Position numbers and translations under genes: made by a program. A DNA stretch of 64,000 nt from Terriglobales bacterium (GTDB lineage Bacteria > Acidobacteriota > Terriglobia > Terriglobales > Acidobacteriaceae), in assembly GCA_035487355.1 (NCBI GenBank), contig DATHMF010000006.1, positions 124,001-188,000 on the forward strand. The letters run 5' to 3'. Shown piece by piece: positions 56,582 through 63,504 of the stretch (position 1 is the first letter of the stretch; every line of letters begins with the position of its first letter). Under the pieces are notes generated by a model, which was given only the letters and a program-made list of their open reading frames with translations, did no database searches and had not been told where the DNA came from.

Positions 56582-57178
56582 ATGAGCATTAAAGAAGAAA
56601 TCGAACGAGCGGCAGAATTTGGAGAAAAATTCGAAGAGCTTGTTGTTGCAAGAAAGGAGTGTCCTGCCGGTGACCGCAATATGTTGCTCATCGGGTACTG
56701 GTCTCTCATCTTCGACTGCCACAAAGGAATTTTGTCTCTCTTAGCAAACGAGTTTTATGGCAGCGCCTTTGCACTCGTTCGCCCAACTTTGGAAGCACTG
56801 GTTCGCTCGCATGTTGTGCTGATGGGTTCCGAAGAAGACGTACAAAGGATCAAAAAAGACGAATACAGCGTTAACTTCAAGACAATCGGTGCTCAGATTG
56901 ACGCAGCCTTTGGTTATGGCACGTTGCTTCAAAAGCTCTTGGATGCGGCTCTGAAAGCTCTTCATAGTTTCACGCATTCAGGCATTTCCCAACTCGGAAG
57001 ACGCTTTGAAGGGAACGACCTCAAGCTCGCTTATTTCGATGAGGAAATTATTGAAGTGATTCGTACTACTACCAGCGCCGTTTATTTGGTTACGAGATTG
57101 GTTACTATGCACTTCAAGTTTGAAGAGGAGGCAAAAGCTGCCGAGGAACTGTTCCTGCAATGGGGAAAGCGTTCTTGA
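56582..57178 (+). CDS. Helical protein of unknown function (DUF6988-like)
   Basis: I start at the ATG at 56582 (MSIKEEIERAAEFG), with GGGGA 7 bases upstream; the open frame reaches back to 56498 with a basic segment that is probably not translated. The 198-residue product is almost wholly helical, with FEELVVARKECPAGDRNMLL, HKGILSLLANEFYGSAFALVRP, TLEALVRSHVVL and later ALHSFTHSGISQLGRRF. The A-LVRP-LEA and SFTHSG elements recall DUF6988 and more distantly DUF5677-type proteins, some of which have HEPN-like folds. I do not see a convincing R-x4-6-H HEPN active site. It stands directly before the tRNA array. Confidence 0.65.
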   Translation: MSIKEEIERAAEFGEKFEELVVARKECPAGDRNMLLIGYWSLIFDCHKGILSLLANEFYGSAFALVRPTLEALVRSHVVLMGSEEDVQRIKKDEYSVNFKTIGAQIDAAFGYGTLLQKLLDAALKALHSFTHSGISQLGRRFEGNDLKLAYFDEEIIEVIRTTTSAVYLVTRLVTMHFKFEEEAKAAEELFLQWGKRS

Positions 57179-57228
57179 GCTGTCTTTTAGGCCTAAAGGA
57201 GGCTTGGAACGAGGCTCGTGCTAAGAAT

Positions 57229-57302
57229 TGCCGGGTCGTCCAATGGCAGGACGCGAGTCTTTGAAGCTCGCTATCAGCGTTCGATTCGCTGCCCGGCAGC
57301 CA
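57229..57302 (+). tRNA. tRNA-Gln (anticodon TTG)
   Basis: Acceptor TGCCGGG/CCCGGCA, D-arm GTCCAATGGCAGGAC, anticodon loop CTTTGAA on stem CGAGT/GCTCG, T-loop TTCGATT, discriminator G and encoded CCA. First gene of the array. Confidence 0.93.
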
Positions 57303-57405
57303 AAGTTCGAGGAGTGGTGAAGGCTACGGTTACTTCTCTGGTAAAGAAACACACCGCATCCGCACGTTCCCTCCTCATGAAAATGTACGGCAGCCAAGAT
57401 TTTGT
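57303..57405. other. Spacer with tRNA-like fragments
   Basis: GAGGAG and CTCCTC at 57309-57314 and about 57370-57375 could pair as an acceptor, and TTCT-CTGGTAA-AGAA looks like an anticodon arm, but no T-loop is present. CGGCAGCCAA at 57388-57397 repeats the 3' end of the preceding tRNA-Gln. Either a decayed tRNA or chance. Confidence 0.3.
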
Positions 57406-57480
57406 TGCGGGATCGGCTAAATGGCAGGCCCACTGGCTCTGACCCAGTTGATGTTGGTTCGACTCCAGCTCCCGCAGCCA
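57406..57480 (+). tRNA. tRNA-Gln (anticodon CTG)
   Basis: Acceptor TGCGGGA/TCCCGCA, anticodon loop CTCTGAC on stem ACTGG/CCAGT, T-arm GTTGG-TTCGACT-CCAGC, discriminator G and encoded CCA. A second glutamine acceptor; CTG is normally covered by wobble of TTG in many bacteria. Confidence 0.93.
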
Positions 57481-57481
57481 T

Positions 57482-57555
57482 GGCGCTATCAGACAAGGGT
57501 AGTCTACGAGCCCGTCAAGCTCACAATCGGAGTTCGACTCTCCGTGGCGCCGCCA
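57482..57555 (+). tRNA. tRNA-Asp (anticodon GTC), unusual C at position 33
   Basis: Acceptor GGCGCTA/TGGCGCC, D-arm AGAC-AAGGGTA-GTCT, T-arm CGGAG-TTCGACT-CTCCG, discriminator G (as expected for Asp) and CCA. The anticodon loop reads CCGTCAA, so position 33 is C instead of the nearly universal T, and the stem GAGC/GCTC has one mismatch at its base. Confidence 0.8.
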
Positions 57556-57561
57556 AGATAT

Positions 57562-57638
57562 AGGGGTGATGACCCGATGGGAAGGGCGCTCGTCTCCAAA
57601 ACGAGTTTAAGCAGGTTCGAATCCTGTCACCCCTGCCA
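57562..57638 (+). tRNA. tRNA-Trp (anticodon CCA)
   Basis: Acceptor AGGGGTG/CACCCCT, anticodon loop CTCCAAA on perfect stem CTCGT/ACGAG, T-arm CAGG-TTCGAAT-CCTG, discriminator G and encoded CCA. Confidence 0.92.
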
Positions 57639-57649
57639 AAGTTTGAAAC

Positions 57650-57724
57650 GCGAGCATGGTATAGCGGCTGGTGCCTCGGGCTTCCAACCCGATGACGTGG
57701 GTTCAACTCCCACTGCTCGCTCCA
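57650..57724 (+). tRNA. tRNA-Gly (anticodon TCC)
   Basis: Acceptor GCGAGCA/TGCTCGC, anticodon loop CTTCCAA on stem TCGGG/CCCGA, T-arm GTGGG-TTCAACT-CCCAC, discriminator T and encoded CCA. Confidence 0.93.
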
Positions 57725-57733
57725 AAGTTTTGA

Positions 57734-57807
57734 GCGGCTGTAGTTCAATGGAAGAATTTGACGTTGCCAACGTCAGGACACCGGATCGATACCGGTCAGC
57801 CGCTCCA
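57734..57807 (+). tRNA. tRNA-Gly (anticodon GCC), T-loop begins with A
   Basis: Acceptor GCGGCTG/CAGCCGC, anticodon loop TTGCCAA on perfect stem TGACG/CGTCA, discriminator T, CCA. The T-arm is ACCGG-ATCGATA-CCGGT, with A at position 54 where T is almost always found. Confidence 0.88.
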
Positions 57808-57817
57808 AAGGTTTAAG

Positions 57818-57891
57818 GCTGGTGTAGCTCAGTGGGAAGAGTGCGGGCCTCGTAAGTCCGTGATCGGCGTTCGAATCGCCGCACCAGCTCC
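57818..57891 (+). tRNA. tRNA-Thr (anticodon CGT), incomplete encoded CCA
   Basis: Acceptor GCTGGTG/CACCAGC, D-arm GCTCAGTGGGAAGAGT, anticodon loop CTCGTAA on stem CGGGC/GTCCG, T-arm GGCG-TTCGAAT-CGCC, discriminator T. Only CC is encoded; the next base is already G1 of the following tRNA, so the genes abut. Confidence 0.9.
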
Positions 57892-57966
57892 GCTGGTATA
57901 GCTCAACGGGAAGAGCCCGCGCATGGTAGGCGCGAGACCGCAGTTCGAGGCTGCGTGCCAGCTCCA
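57892..57966 (+). tRNA. tRNA-Thr (anticodon GGT)
   Basis: Acceptor GCTGGTA/TGCCAGC, D-arm GCTCAACGGGAAGAGC, anticodon loop ATGGTAG on perfect stem CGCGC/GCGCG, T-arm GCAG-TTCGAGG-CTGC, discriminator T and encoded CCA. Confidence 0.92.
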
Positions 57967-57971
57967 ATTTT

Positions 57972-58045
57972 GCTGCTGTAGCTCAGTGACAGAGCCATCG
58001 CCTTGTAAGCGATAGACGAGCGTTTGATTCGCTCCAGCAGCTCCA
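57972..58045 (+). tRNA. tRNA-Thr (anticodon TGT)
   Basis: Acceptor GCTGCTG/CAGCAGC, D-arm GCTCAGTGACAGAGC, anticodon loop CTTGTAA on perfect stem ATCGC/GCGAT, T-loop TTTGATT, discriminator T and encoded CCA. Third threonine tRNA in a row. Confidence 0.92.
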
Positions 58046-58050
58046 GATGT

Positions 58051-58126
58051 GGCGGGATTGGCCGAATGGCTTAGGCATCGGATTGTGGCTCCGATCACGA
58101 GAGTTCGATTCTCTCATCTCGCCCCA
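58051..58126 (+). tRNA. tRNA-His (anticodon GTG)
   Basis: The extra G at -1 (58051) faces discriminator C, the histidine identity pair. Acceptor GCGGGAT/ATCTCGC, anticodon loop TTGTGGC on perfect stem TCGGA/TCCGA, T-arm GAGAG-TTCGATT-CTCTC, encoded CCA. Confidence 0.93.
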
Positions 58127-58130
58127 AAAT

Positions 58131-58204
58131 GGGCGCGTAGTTCAACGGGAGAATCCTTGGCCTGCAACCAGGAGATGAGCGTTCGATTCGCTCCGTGTCC
58201 ACCA
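58131..58204 (+). tRNA. tRNA-Ala (anticodon TGC) by identity bases, unusual C at position 33
   Basis: Acceptor GGGCGCG/CGTGTCC contains the G3-T70 wobble pair and discriminator A that mark alanine tRNA. The anticodon loop is CCTGCAA on stem CTTGG/CCAGG, so position 33 is C. Reading the loop one base later would give a cysteine GCA anticodon, but the stem then does not pair. CCA is encoded. Confidence 0.72.
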
Positions 58205-58227
58205 GATTTTGAAAGGCAACAATGCAT

Positions 58228-58303
58228 GGTCGGTTAGCACTGAGGGTCAGTGTGCTGGACTGAAAATCCAGAAAACTCCGTTCGATCCGGAGACCGACCG
58301 CCA
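58228..58303 (+). tRNA. tRNA-Phe (anticodon GAA), discriminator G
   Basis: Acceptor GGTCGGT/ACCGACC, anticodon loop CTGAAAA on perfect stem CTGGA/TCCAG, T-arm CTCCG-TTCGATC-CGGAG, encoded CCA. The discriminator is G, while A is the usual base for phenylalanine. Confidence 0.9.
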
Positions 58304-58305
58304 AT

Positions 58306-58380
58306 CGGGGTATGGTGTAAGGGCTGGCATCCGTGCCTTGGGAGCACGTGGTTCGGGTTCGAATCCCGGTGCCCCGACCA
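58306..58380 (+). tRNA. tRNA-Pro (anticodon TGG)
   Basis: Acceptor CGGGGTA/TGCCCCG, anticodon loop CTTGGGA on perfect stem CGTGC/GCACG, T-loop TTCGAAT, discriminator A and encoded CCA. Last gene of the array, only 2 bases after tRNA-Phe. Confidence 0.93.
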
Positions 58381-58490
58381 AATTCAATGAAGAGGTTTTT
58401 CGATTCTGATTTCTGAACCTTAATTCGAGTAGATCGAAACAATCGTGATGTTGTATTCATCATGCAACCACGAATGCTCGGGCCGACCCA

Positions 58491-58517
58491 GCCCGGGTCT
58501 TCCGGGCAAAATTATTT
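58491..58517 (+). terminator. Weak terminator candidate after the tRNA array
   Basis: GCCCGG/CCGGGC (58491-58496, 58502-58507) with a 5-base loop is followed by AAAATTATTT. It lies 110 bases past the last tRNA, immediately beside the convergent kinase stop. Confidence 0.4.
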
Positions 58518-60524
58518 CATCTCTCCCGCACACCGGATCCCGATATAAGTGCCCCGGACGCCTGGCTTGCGCGTCACGCGGCTCGACCAGCGGGCGTTTC
58601 TCAGGCCTCCGAGCCAGGAACCGCCGCGCGTAATGCGGTATTCACCCTCCGAGGGACCTTGCGGATCCGTCACAGGGTCCGCCGTATAAGGTTCGTACCA
58701 ATCCGCCGTCCACTCCGCCACGTTGCCCAGCGAATCATACAGCCCATAGCCGTTGGGCTGTTTCTGCGCCACTGCATGGGTTTGCTGTGCGCTGTTGCCA
58801 GACCACCAGGCAATCTCGCCGAGGCTCCAGTTGTTGCTCTTGCCTCCTCGCGTTGCGTACTCCCATTCGGCCTCGGTCGGAAGGCGCATGCCTATGGCCG
58901 AACAATAACCATGCGCCTGGAACCAATTCACCGAATCCACCGGAAGGTCTTCGCCAAGAAATGAGCTTGGGTTGCGCCCTACCACATGCTCATACGCTGC
59001 CTGCGTGACTTCTGTCTGGCCAATCCAGAATCCTTTGGTGATGGTCACTTCGTGGGCCGGCTTCTCATCAGGATAGCAATCTACGTCATCGGGCGAGCAC
59101 CCCATCATGAACTTTCCCGGCGGTATCCATACATATTTCAGGCCATCGAGCGGGTTCACTTTGACTTTGTCTGCGTTCGTCACGACGCCCGCGGCTTCAC
59201 TGGCCGCAGACGTTTTTGGTGGAAGAGGAATGACCACCGCGGCCGTCTTCAAATTGTCGGCAGCTTTTTTCTGACGCGCAAGCTTGGATTTATGCTCTTC
59301 CCCACCTTCGCCTTCTTTATCGCCGGTCTGGGCTTGCAGAGCAACCGAAGGGACCGGCGAAGCACTCGGGTGTGGCCAGAAAAACCACGCCACCAAAACC
59401 ACCGCAGCGATCACAACCACCAAGCCCGCAACAGCGATGGCGCCGATTCTTGCCGGTTTAGCCACGCTGGTTGAAGAAACTCCCGAATCGGATGAAGCTT
59501 CCAGAGCAAAAGCGAGATCAGAGGCCGACTGGAAACGTTGCGCTGGGTTCTTCTCCAAACAGCGATGTACAACCCGCTGCAGCCCGGGGGGAACTCCGGT
59601 TGTGATCTGTGAAACCTCCGGCGGATCTTCATTCAGAATTACGCTCATCGTTTCCACCGAAGTGGCTTTCTGGAACGCGCGTTTTCCCGTCAGCATCTCC
59701 CATAGGATTGCCCCGAAGGCAAAAATATCTGCACGATGATCAGCCGGCTGCCCCCGCACCTGCTCCGGTGACATGTAACCGAACGTTCCCATCACCATGC
59801 CGGGTTGCGTTGCTTCGAGCGCATCAGGCGGGTTGCAGCCAGGAGCCTCCGGAGGCCGCATAAGTTTGGCTAGACCAAAATCTAAAATTTTGACCCGGCC
59901 ATCGGTGGTGACAAACAAATTCTCAGGTTTCAGATCGCGATGAACAATCCCTTTCTCGTGCGCCGCGGCTAGACCATGGGCGACCTGCACGCCGTAATCA
60001 ACCACCTTGCGAAGCTGTAGTGGCCCCGCGGCGAGCTGCCGCCGCAGGGTATCGCCTTCCAGCAACTCGCACACCATGTAGGGCGTGCTTTCATAAGTCC
60101 CCATCTGATGCACAACCAGAATATTGGGATGGTTCAGCGCGGCCGCGGCGCGGGCCTCCTGCTCGAAGCGCCGCAATCGGTCGGGATCGTTCGAGAGAAA
60201 TGGCGGTAAAACCTTGATCGCAACATCGCGATTCAAGCGCGAATCATGCGCACAATACACCTCGCCCATGCCGCCTGAGCCCACCAGTTTTTGCACTTCG
60301 TATTCGCCCAGCTTCATTCCTGGCCGGAGCGTCACTTGCGAGGCTGAAGATTGCAGGAAGCTGGATTGAAGCTGGTCGCTGGAAGCGAGGAATGCTTCAA
60401 TTTCTTTGCGCAAAGAATGGTCAGAAGAGCACACCCGGTCGAGGAAAGCGGCGCGTTCTTCCGGAGCCAGCTCCAGTGCCTGATGGAGCAGTTCCTTCGC
60501 TCGCTGCCATTGTTCATTTGTCAT
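58512..60524 (-). CDS. Serine/threonine protein kinase with C-terminal FGE-sulfatase-like domain
   Basis: The 670-residue protein has a short helical start, a Hanks-type kinase (VGSGGMGEVY at 81-90, Lys104, HRDLKPEN at 195-202, DFG at 215-217, GTFGYMSPEQV), one membrane helix (AIAVAGLVVVIAAVVLVAWF, near 365-385) and from about residue 455 a formylglycine-generating-enzyme-like fold: VWIPPGKFMMGCSPDDVD, GQTEVTQAAYE, MRLPTEAEWEYATRGG, GNVAEWTADWYEP, TRGGSW and GTYIGIRCAGE. The two cysteines that carry out catalysis in true FGE are replaced (RNARWSSRVTR), so the domain is more likely a ligand-binding sensor. Its start overlaps the sigma factor stop by 11 bases. Confidence 0.92.
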   Translation of the reverse strand: MTNEQWQRAKELLHQALELAPEERAAFLDRVCSSDHSLRKEIEAFLASSDQLQSSFLQSSASQVTLRPGMKLGEYEVQKLVGSGGMGEVYCAHDSRLNRDVAIKVLPPFLSNDPDRLRRFEQEARAAAALNHPNILVVHQMGTYESTPYMVCELLEGDTLRRQLAAGPLQLRKVVDYGVQVAHGLAAAHEKGIVHRDLKPENLFVTTDGRVKILDFGLAKLMRPPEAPGCNPPDALEATQPGMVMGTFGYMSPEQVRGQPADHRADIFAFGAILWEMLTGKRAFQKATSVETMSVILNEDPPEVSQITTGVPPGLQRVVHRCLEKNPAQRFQSASDLAFALEASSDSGVSSTSVAKPARIGAIAVAGLVVVIAAVVLVAWFFWPHPSASPVPSVALQAQTGDKEGEGGEEHKSKLARQKKAADNLKTAAVVIPLPPKTSAASEAAGVVTNADKVKVNPLDGLKYVWIPPGKFMMGCSPDDVDCYPDEKPAHEVTITKGFWIGQTEVTQAAYEHVVGRNPSSFLGEDLPVDSVNWFQAHGYCSAIGMRLPTEAEWEYATRGGKSNNWSLGEIAWWSGNSAQQTHAVAQKQPNGYGLYDSLGNVAEWTADWYEPYTADPVTDPQGPSEGEYRITRGGSWLGGLRNARWSSRVTRKPGVRGTYIGIRCAGEMK

Positions 60525-61095
60525 GGTGCTCGGCGCCGCTTATTTCATGGTGCAACCAAATCCGGGCGGTTGCCCAGTCTCTTTTCACGGTTGCCGGCGA
60601 GATGCCGAGCACACGCGAAGTTTCTTCGATCGAGAGACCGGCAAAAAAACGCAACTCCACAATTCGGCTTTGTTGCGGGTCAATCTTGGCCAAATCATTG
60701 AGGGCATCATCCAGGGCCAACAGGTCAACGCTGCGGGTTTTGGTGGCGATAACATCCTCTTCCAGGCTCAATTTAGGACCGTCGCACCGTTTTCCTGCTT
60801 TTCGTTGGCGGGCGTAATCCACTAGAATTTGGCGCATCAGGTGGGCAGAGACTGCAAAAAAGTGCTCACGGTTCTTAAAATGCATCGGCTGCTGCTTCAT
60901 CAGACGGAGATAAGCTTCATGCACCAGGGCGGTACTCTGCAGGGTGTGGTCGGGACGTTCATTGCGAAGGCGGTAGTGCGCCATGCGGCGCAATTCCTTA
61001 TAGACGAGCGGAAGTAACCGGCGCAACGACTCCTCATCGCCTGCCTGCCATTTGACCAGCAGCTCGCTTACAGACTGGGATGTAGGTTCTGGCAT
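60514..61095 (-). CDS. ECF-type RNA polymerase sigma factor (acidobacterial ECF group)
   Basis: The ATG at 61095 (MPEPTSQSVSEL) gives a 193-residue protein where family similarity begins; the frame stays open to 61227. Region 2 is seen in LLPLVYKELRRMAHYRLR and TLQSTALVHEAYLRLM, and region 4 in LDDALNDLAKIDPQQSRIVE and LSIEETSRVLGISPATVKRDW. The pattern is that of the Sig-70 X6 (TIGR02999) group, common in Acidobacteria and Planctomycetes. The stop overlaps the start of the kinase gene, so the kinase is translationally coupled and may regulate the sigma factor by phosphorylation. No anti-sigma gene is seen. Confidence 0.92.
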   Translation of the reverse strand: MPEPTSQSVSELLVKWQAGDEESLRRLLPLVYKELRRMAHYRLRNERPDHTLQSTALVHEAYLRLMKQQPMHFKNREHFFAVSAHLMRQILVDYARQRKAGKRCDGPKLSLEEDVIATKTRSVDLLALDDALNDLAKIDPQQSRIVELRFFAGLSIEETSRVLGISPATVKRDWATARIWLHHEISGAEHHDK

Positions 61096-61335
61096 AAGCA
61101 CATACGGGGAAGTGAGTGCTTTGACGGAAAGATATCTGCTCTCGTAGCCGAAGTCAATGTTATTGACGTAGCAAATACATCCGCGTAGGTAATATTTTTT
61201 GCGAATACGTGAGCCAATCCTGCTCAAAATTTCGCTTTAACAGTTAAAGACCCAACTTGGTATCCCGATGACAATTCTGGCCCTTGTCGAAGGGTCCCAG
61301 TGAAGTCGTAAGGCTAAAAAGGAGAATCTAAGAAG

Positions 61336-61626
61336 ATGAATATCATGCGACGTAATCTGTTCCGAGTTATGCTGGCGATGGCACTGCTATGCACCGGCAT
61401 GGCATTTGCCCAAAAGAAACCGCCAAGAGACATCAGCCACAAGCGCCATCCCAACCTGGCCGCAGCCCAGCGGCTTTCTGCTCAAGCCTACCAGAAGGTC
61501 GTGGCAGCCCAGGATGCTCACGAGTTCGATCTCGATGGCCACGCCCAGAAAGCCAAAGATCTGCTCGACCAGGCCAACCAGGAGCTCAAGCAGGCGGCAG
61601 AAGCTGCCAACGAAGAACGCAAGTAG
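61336..61626 (+). CDS. Small secreted helical protein
   Basis: The 96-residue protein has a signal peptide (RNLFRVMLAMALLCTGMAFA) and a charged, alanine-rich helical mature part with AAQRLSAQAYQKVVAAQD and AKDLLDQANQELKQAAEA. AGGAG is 11 bases before the first ATG; a second ATG three codons on is possible. A hairpin CCCTT-GTCG-AAGGG lies in the leader near 61281-61294. Similar short helical exported proteins are common in soil bacteria, but function is unknown. It is 88 bases upstream of the phosphoesterase gene. Confidence 0.75.
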   Translation: MNIMRRNLFRVMLAMALLCTGMAFAQKKPPRDISHKRHPNLAAAQRLSAQAYQKVVAAQDAHEFDLDGHAQKAKDLLDQANQELKQAAEAANEERK

Positions 61627-61713
61627 TTTGCTAAGTGAGTAGGTAGGCAAGCGTCGCAGCAAGCGCGGCGCTTGCCGTTTTCCCCGGAGAAAAGTATCAA
61701 ACGGAGAAATGTC

Positions 61714-63354
61714 ATGAAACTCGTCGCCCAGACTCTTTTTCTGTTCCTTGGGCTAGGACCGGTGCTTGCCTACTCGCAAGGCCTCCAGGCCCCACCAAAA
61801 TTTAAGCACGTGATTGTGGTTTTCCAGGAAAACCGTACGCCCGACAATCTCTTCCAGGGATTGCTGACCTGGCCCGGCATTGATCCGAAAAAGTATGACA
61901 TCCAGCCCAGCGGGATGGTCGCCGGCACCTGTAAGAATCCGCAGGCACCCAGCATCGCCGGTGGCACCTACGACCCGGCAACTTGTTCCATCACAGGCGG
62001 AACACAAGAGAATCGCTGCCTCGAGCCCCAGCCGCTCGCAGGTGGATATGACCCCAGCCACAGCCACTGCGCCTTCCTCACCATGTATGACTCTGGCAAG
62101 ATGGATGGCGCCGGTTTCGTCAAAGATAATTGCCACAAGGCGAAGAACTGCACGGGCAACGGCGCCGGGCAGTTTCTCTCCTACAAGTTCACACCCAACA
62201 TTCAGCATCGGCTCGATCCTTACCTGCAGATTGCCGCCGAATACGGCTGGGCAAACCGCATGTTCCAAACCAACCAGGGACCGAGCTTTCCTGCGCACCA
62301 ATATCTTTTCGGCGGAACTTCGGCCCAGACGGCCGCAGACGATAAGAAGGCTGCTTTCATCGCAGAAAATCCGGGCGGCATCATGATTGCGCATCATGCC
62401 TACCCTGGCTGCCTTTCGCCACCGCAGGAATCGAACAGGGTGGTTTCTCCTCTTCCCAGCGGAGAGCAATGTCCGGCGGGTTGCACCTGCTACAGCAACG
62501 GCAGCAAGGAGTGCAAGATTACCCAGGGAACCGAGCACAACCTGTGCTTCGATCATCCCACGCTGGCGACGCTGCTCGATCAGCACCAACTGAGCTGGAA
62601 ATACTATGCGCCCTCGCAGGGATCAATCTGGAATGCTCCGCATTCGATTAAAGAAGTCTGCCAGCCCGACTACACCACCGGCAAATGCACAGGCCCGGAT
62701 TACAACAATGTGGATTTCAACCTGACCCACGTGGTCGGAGATATTAATGATTCTTCCTGCAAGCTGGCTGCTGTGAGCTGGGTGATTCCTGACGGGCAAT
62801 GCTCCGATCACGCCGCCGTCAGCAGGGCCGGAGGACCGGCATGGGTCGCCTCCATCGTCAACGCAGTAGGCCAGAGCAAATGCAATTACTGGAAAGACAC
62901 CGCCATCGTGATCACCTGGGACGACTGGGGAGGCTGGTATGACCACGCGAAGCCGCCCGTACTGCCGGGAATTCAGGGCGACTACCAACTCGGCTTCCGC
63001 GTGCCGCTGCTGGTGGTCTCGGCTTACACCAAGCCGGGCACGGTGAGTGATGCGGAGAGGGACTTCGGCAGCATCCTGCGCTTCATCGAAGAAAATTTCA
63101 ACCTGGGCGTGGGATCTTTGGGATTTGCCGATGCGCGCGCTCACCACGGCCTCGACGAATTCTTCAACCAGAGCGCGGGCGACTTCCGCATGATTCAGGC
63201 GCCACCGGTTCCTCCTTTCTGCACCATGGCGCCAGGTCAGGGCGTAGCCCCTGACGACGATGCTGAGGAAGGCTCCGCTCCCAGTACTAGCGATGTTCCG
63301 CAACCGCAACGCAGAAATCGGAGGCAAAGGCAGGGACAGCCTGTTGCCAACTGA
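61714..63354 (+). CDS. Secreted phosphoesterase of the phospholipase C / acid phosphatase family
   Basis: Start at the ATG at 61714, GGAG 7 bases upstream. The 546-residue protein has a signal peptide (LVAQTLFLFLGLGPVLAYSQ) and the phosphoesterase family core: FKHVIVVFQENRTPDNLFQ at the N-terminus, with the Asn-Arg-Thr phosphate-site region in place of the usual ENRSFD, later NQGPSFPAHQYLFGGTS, ITWDDWGGWYDHAKPP with metal-ligand candidates, and LRFIEENFNL. Family members cleave phospholipids or other phosphate esters outside the cytoplasm. About eleven Cys residues suggest disulfides. The Arg-rich C-terminus is variable. It is likely co-transcribed with the sulfatase gene 150 bases on. Confidence 0.88.
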   Translation: MKLVAQTLFLFLGLGPVLAYSQGLQAPPKFKHVIVVFQENRTPDNLFQGLLTWPGIDPKKYDIQPSGMVAGTCKNPQAPSIAGGTYDPATCSITGGTQENRCLEPQPLAGGYDPSHSHCAFLTMYDSGKMDGAGFVKDNCHKAKNCTGNGAGQFLSYKFTPNIQHRLDPYLQIAAEYGWANRMFQTNQGPSFPAHQYLFGGTSAQTAADDKKAAFIAENPGGIMIAHHAYPGCLSPPQESNRVVSPLPSGEQCPAGCTCYSNGSKECKITQGTEHNLCFDHPTLATLLDQHQLSWKYYAPSQGSIWNAPHSIKEVCQPDYTTGKCTGPDYNNVDFNLTHVVGDINDSSCKLAAVSWVIPDGQCSDHAAVSRAGGPAWVASIVNAVGQSKCNYWKDTAIVITWDDWGGWYDHAKPPVLPGIQGDYQLGFRVPLLVVSAYTKPGTVSDAERDFGSILRFIEENFNLGVGSLGFADARAHHGLDEFFNQSAGDFRMIQAPPVPPFCTMAPGQGVAPDDDAEEGSAPSTSDVPQPQRRNRRQRQGQPVAN

Positions 63355-63504
63355 TCGATCACTTTTACACCCGTCCAACCATGGTTCTGTAATCGTCAAC
63401 CTACAACCACCCAGCCGGCGACCCTCCGGCTGGATGCTTTAAAAAAGGGGAAGAAGACTCTGCAGTAAGACAATAATCGCTCAACTCGAAAGGAGATACC
63501 TTTT

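Noticed and set aside
56149..56724. 191-codon minus-strand frame before and inside the unknown helical protein gene
   Set aside because: No start signal, no domain, and it crosses a terminator-like hairpin and the sense gene.
57309..57375. Extra tRNA-Thr (GGT) gene
   Set aside because: No T-arm with a TTCRANN loop and a mismatched anticodon stem; a proper tRNA-Thr(GGT) exists at 57892-57966.
58512..59160. True formylglycine-generating enzyme for the nearby sulfatase
   Set aside because: Both catalytic cysteines are missing in the C-terminal segment, and the domain is joined to a kinase through a membrane helix.
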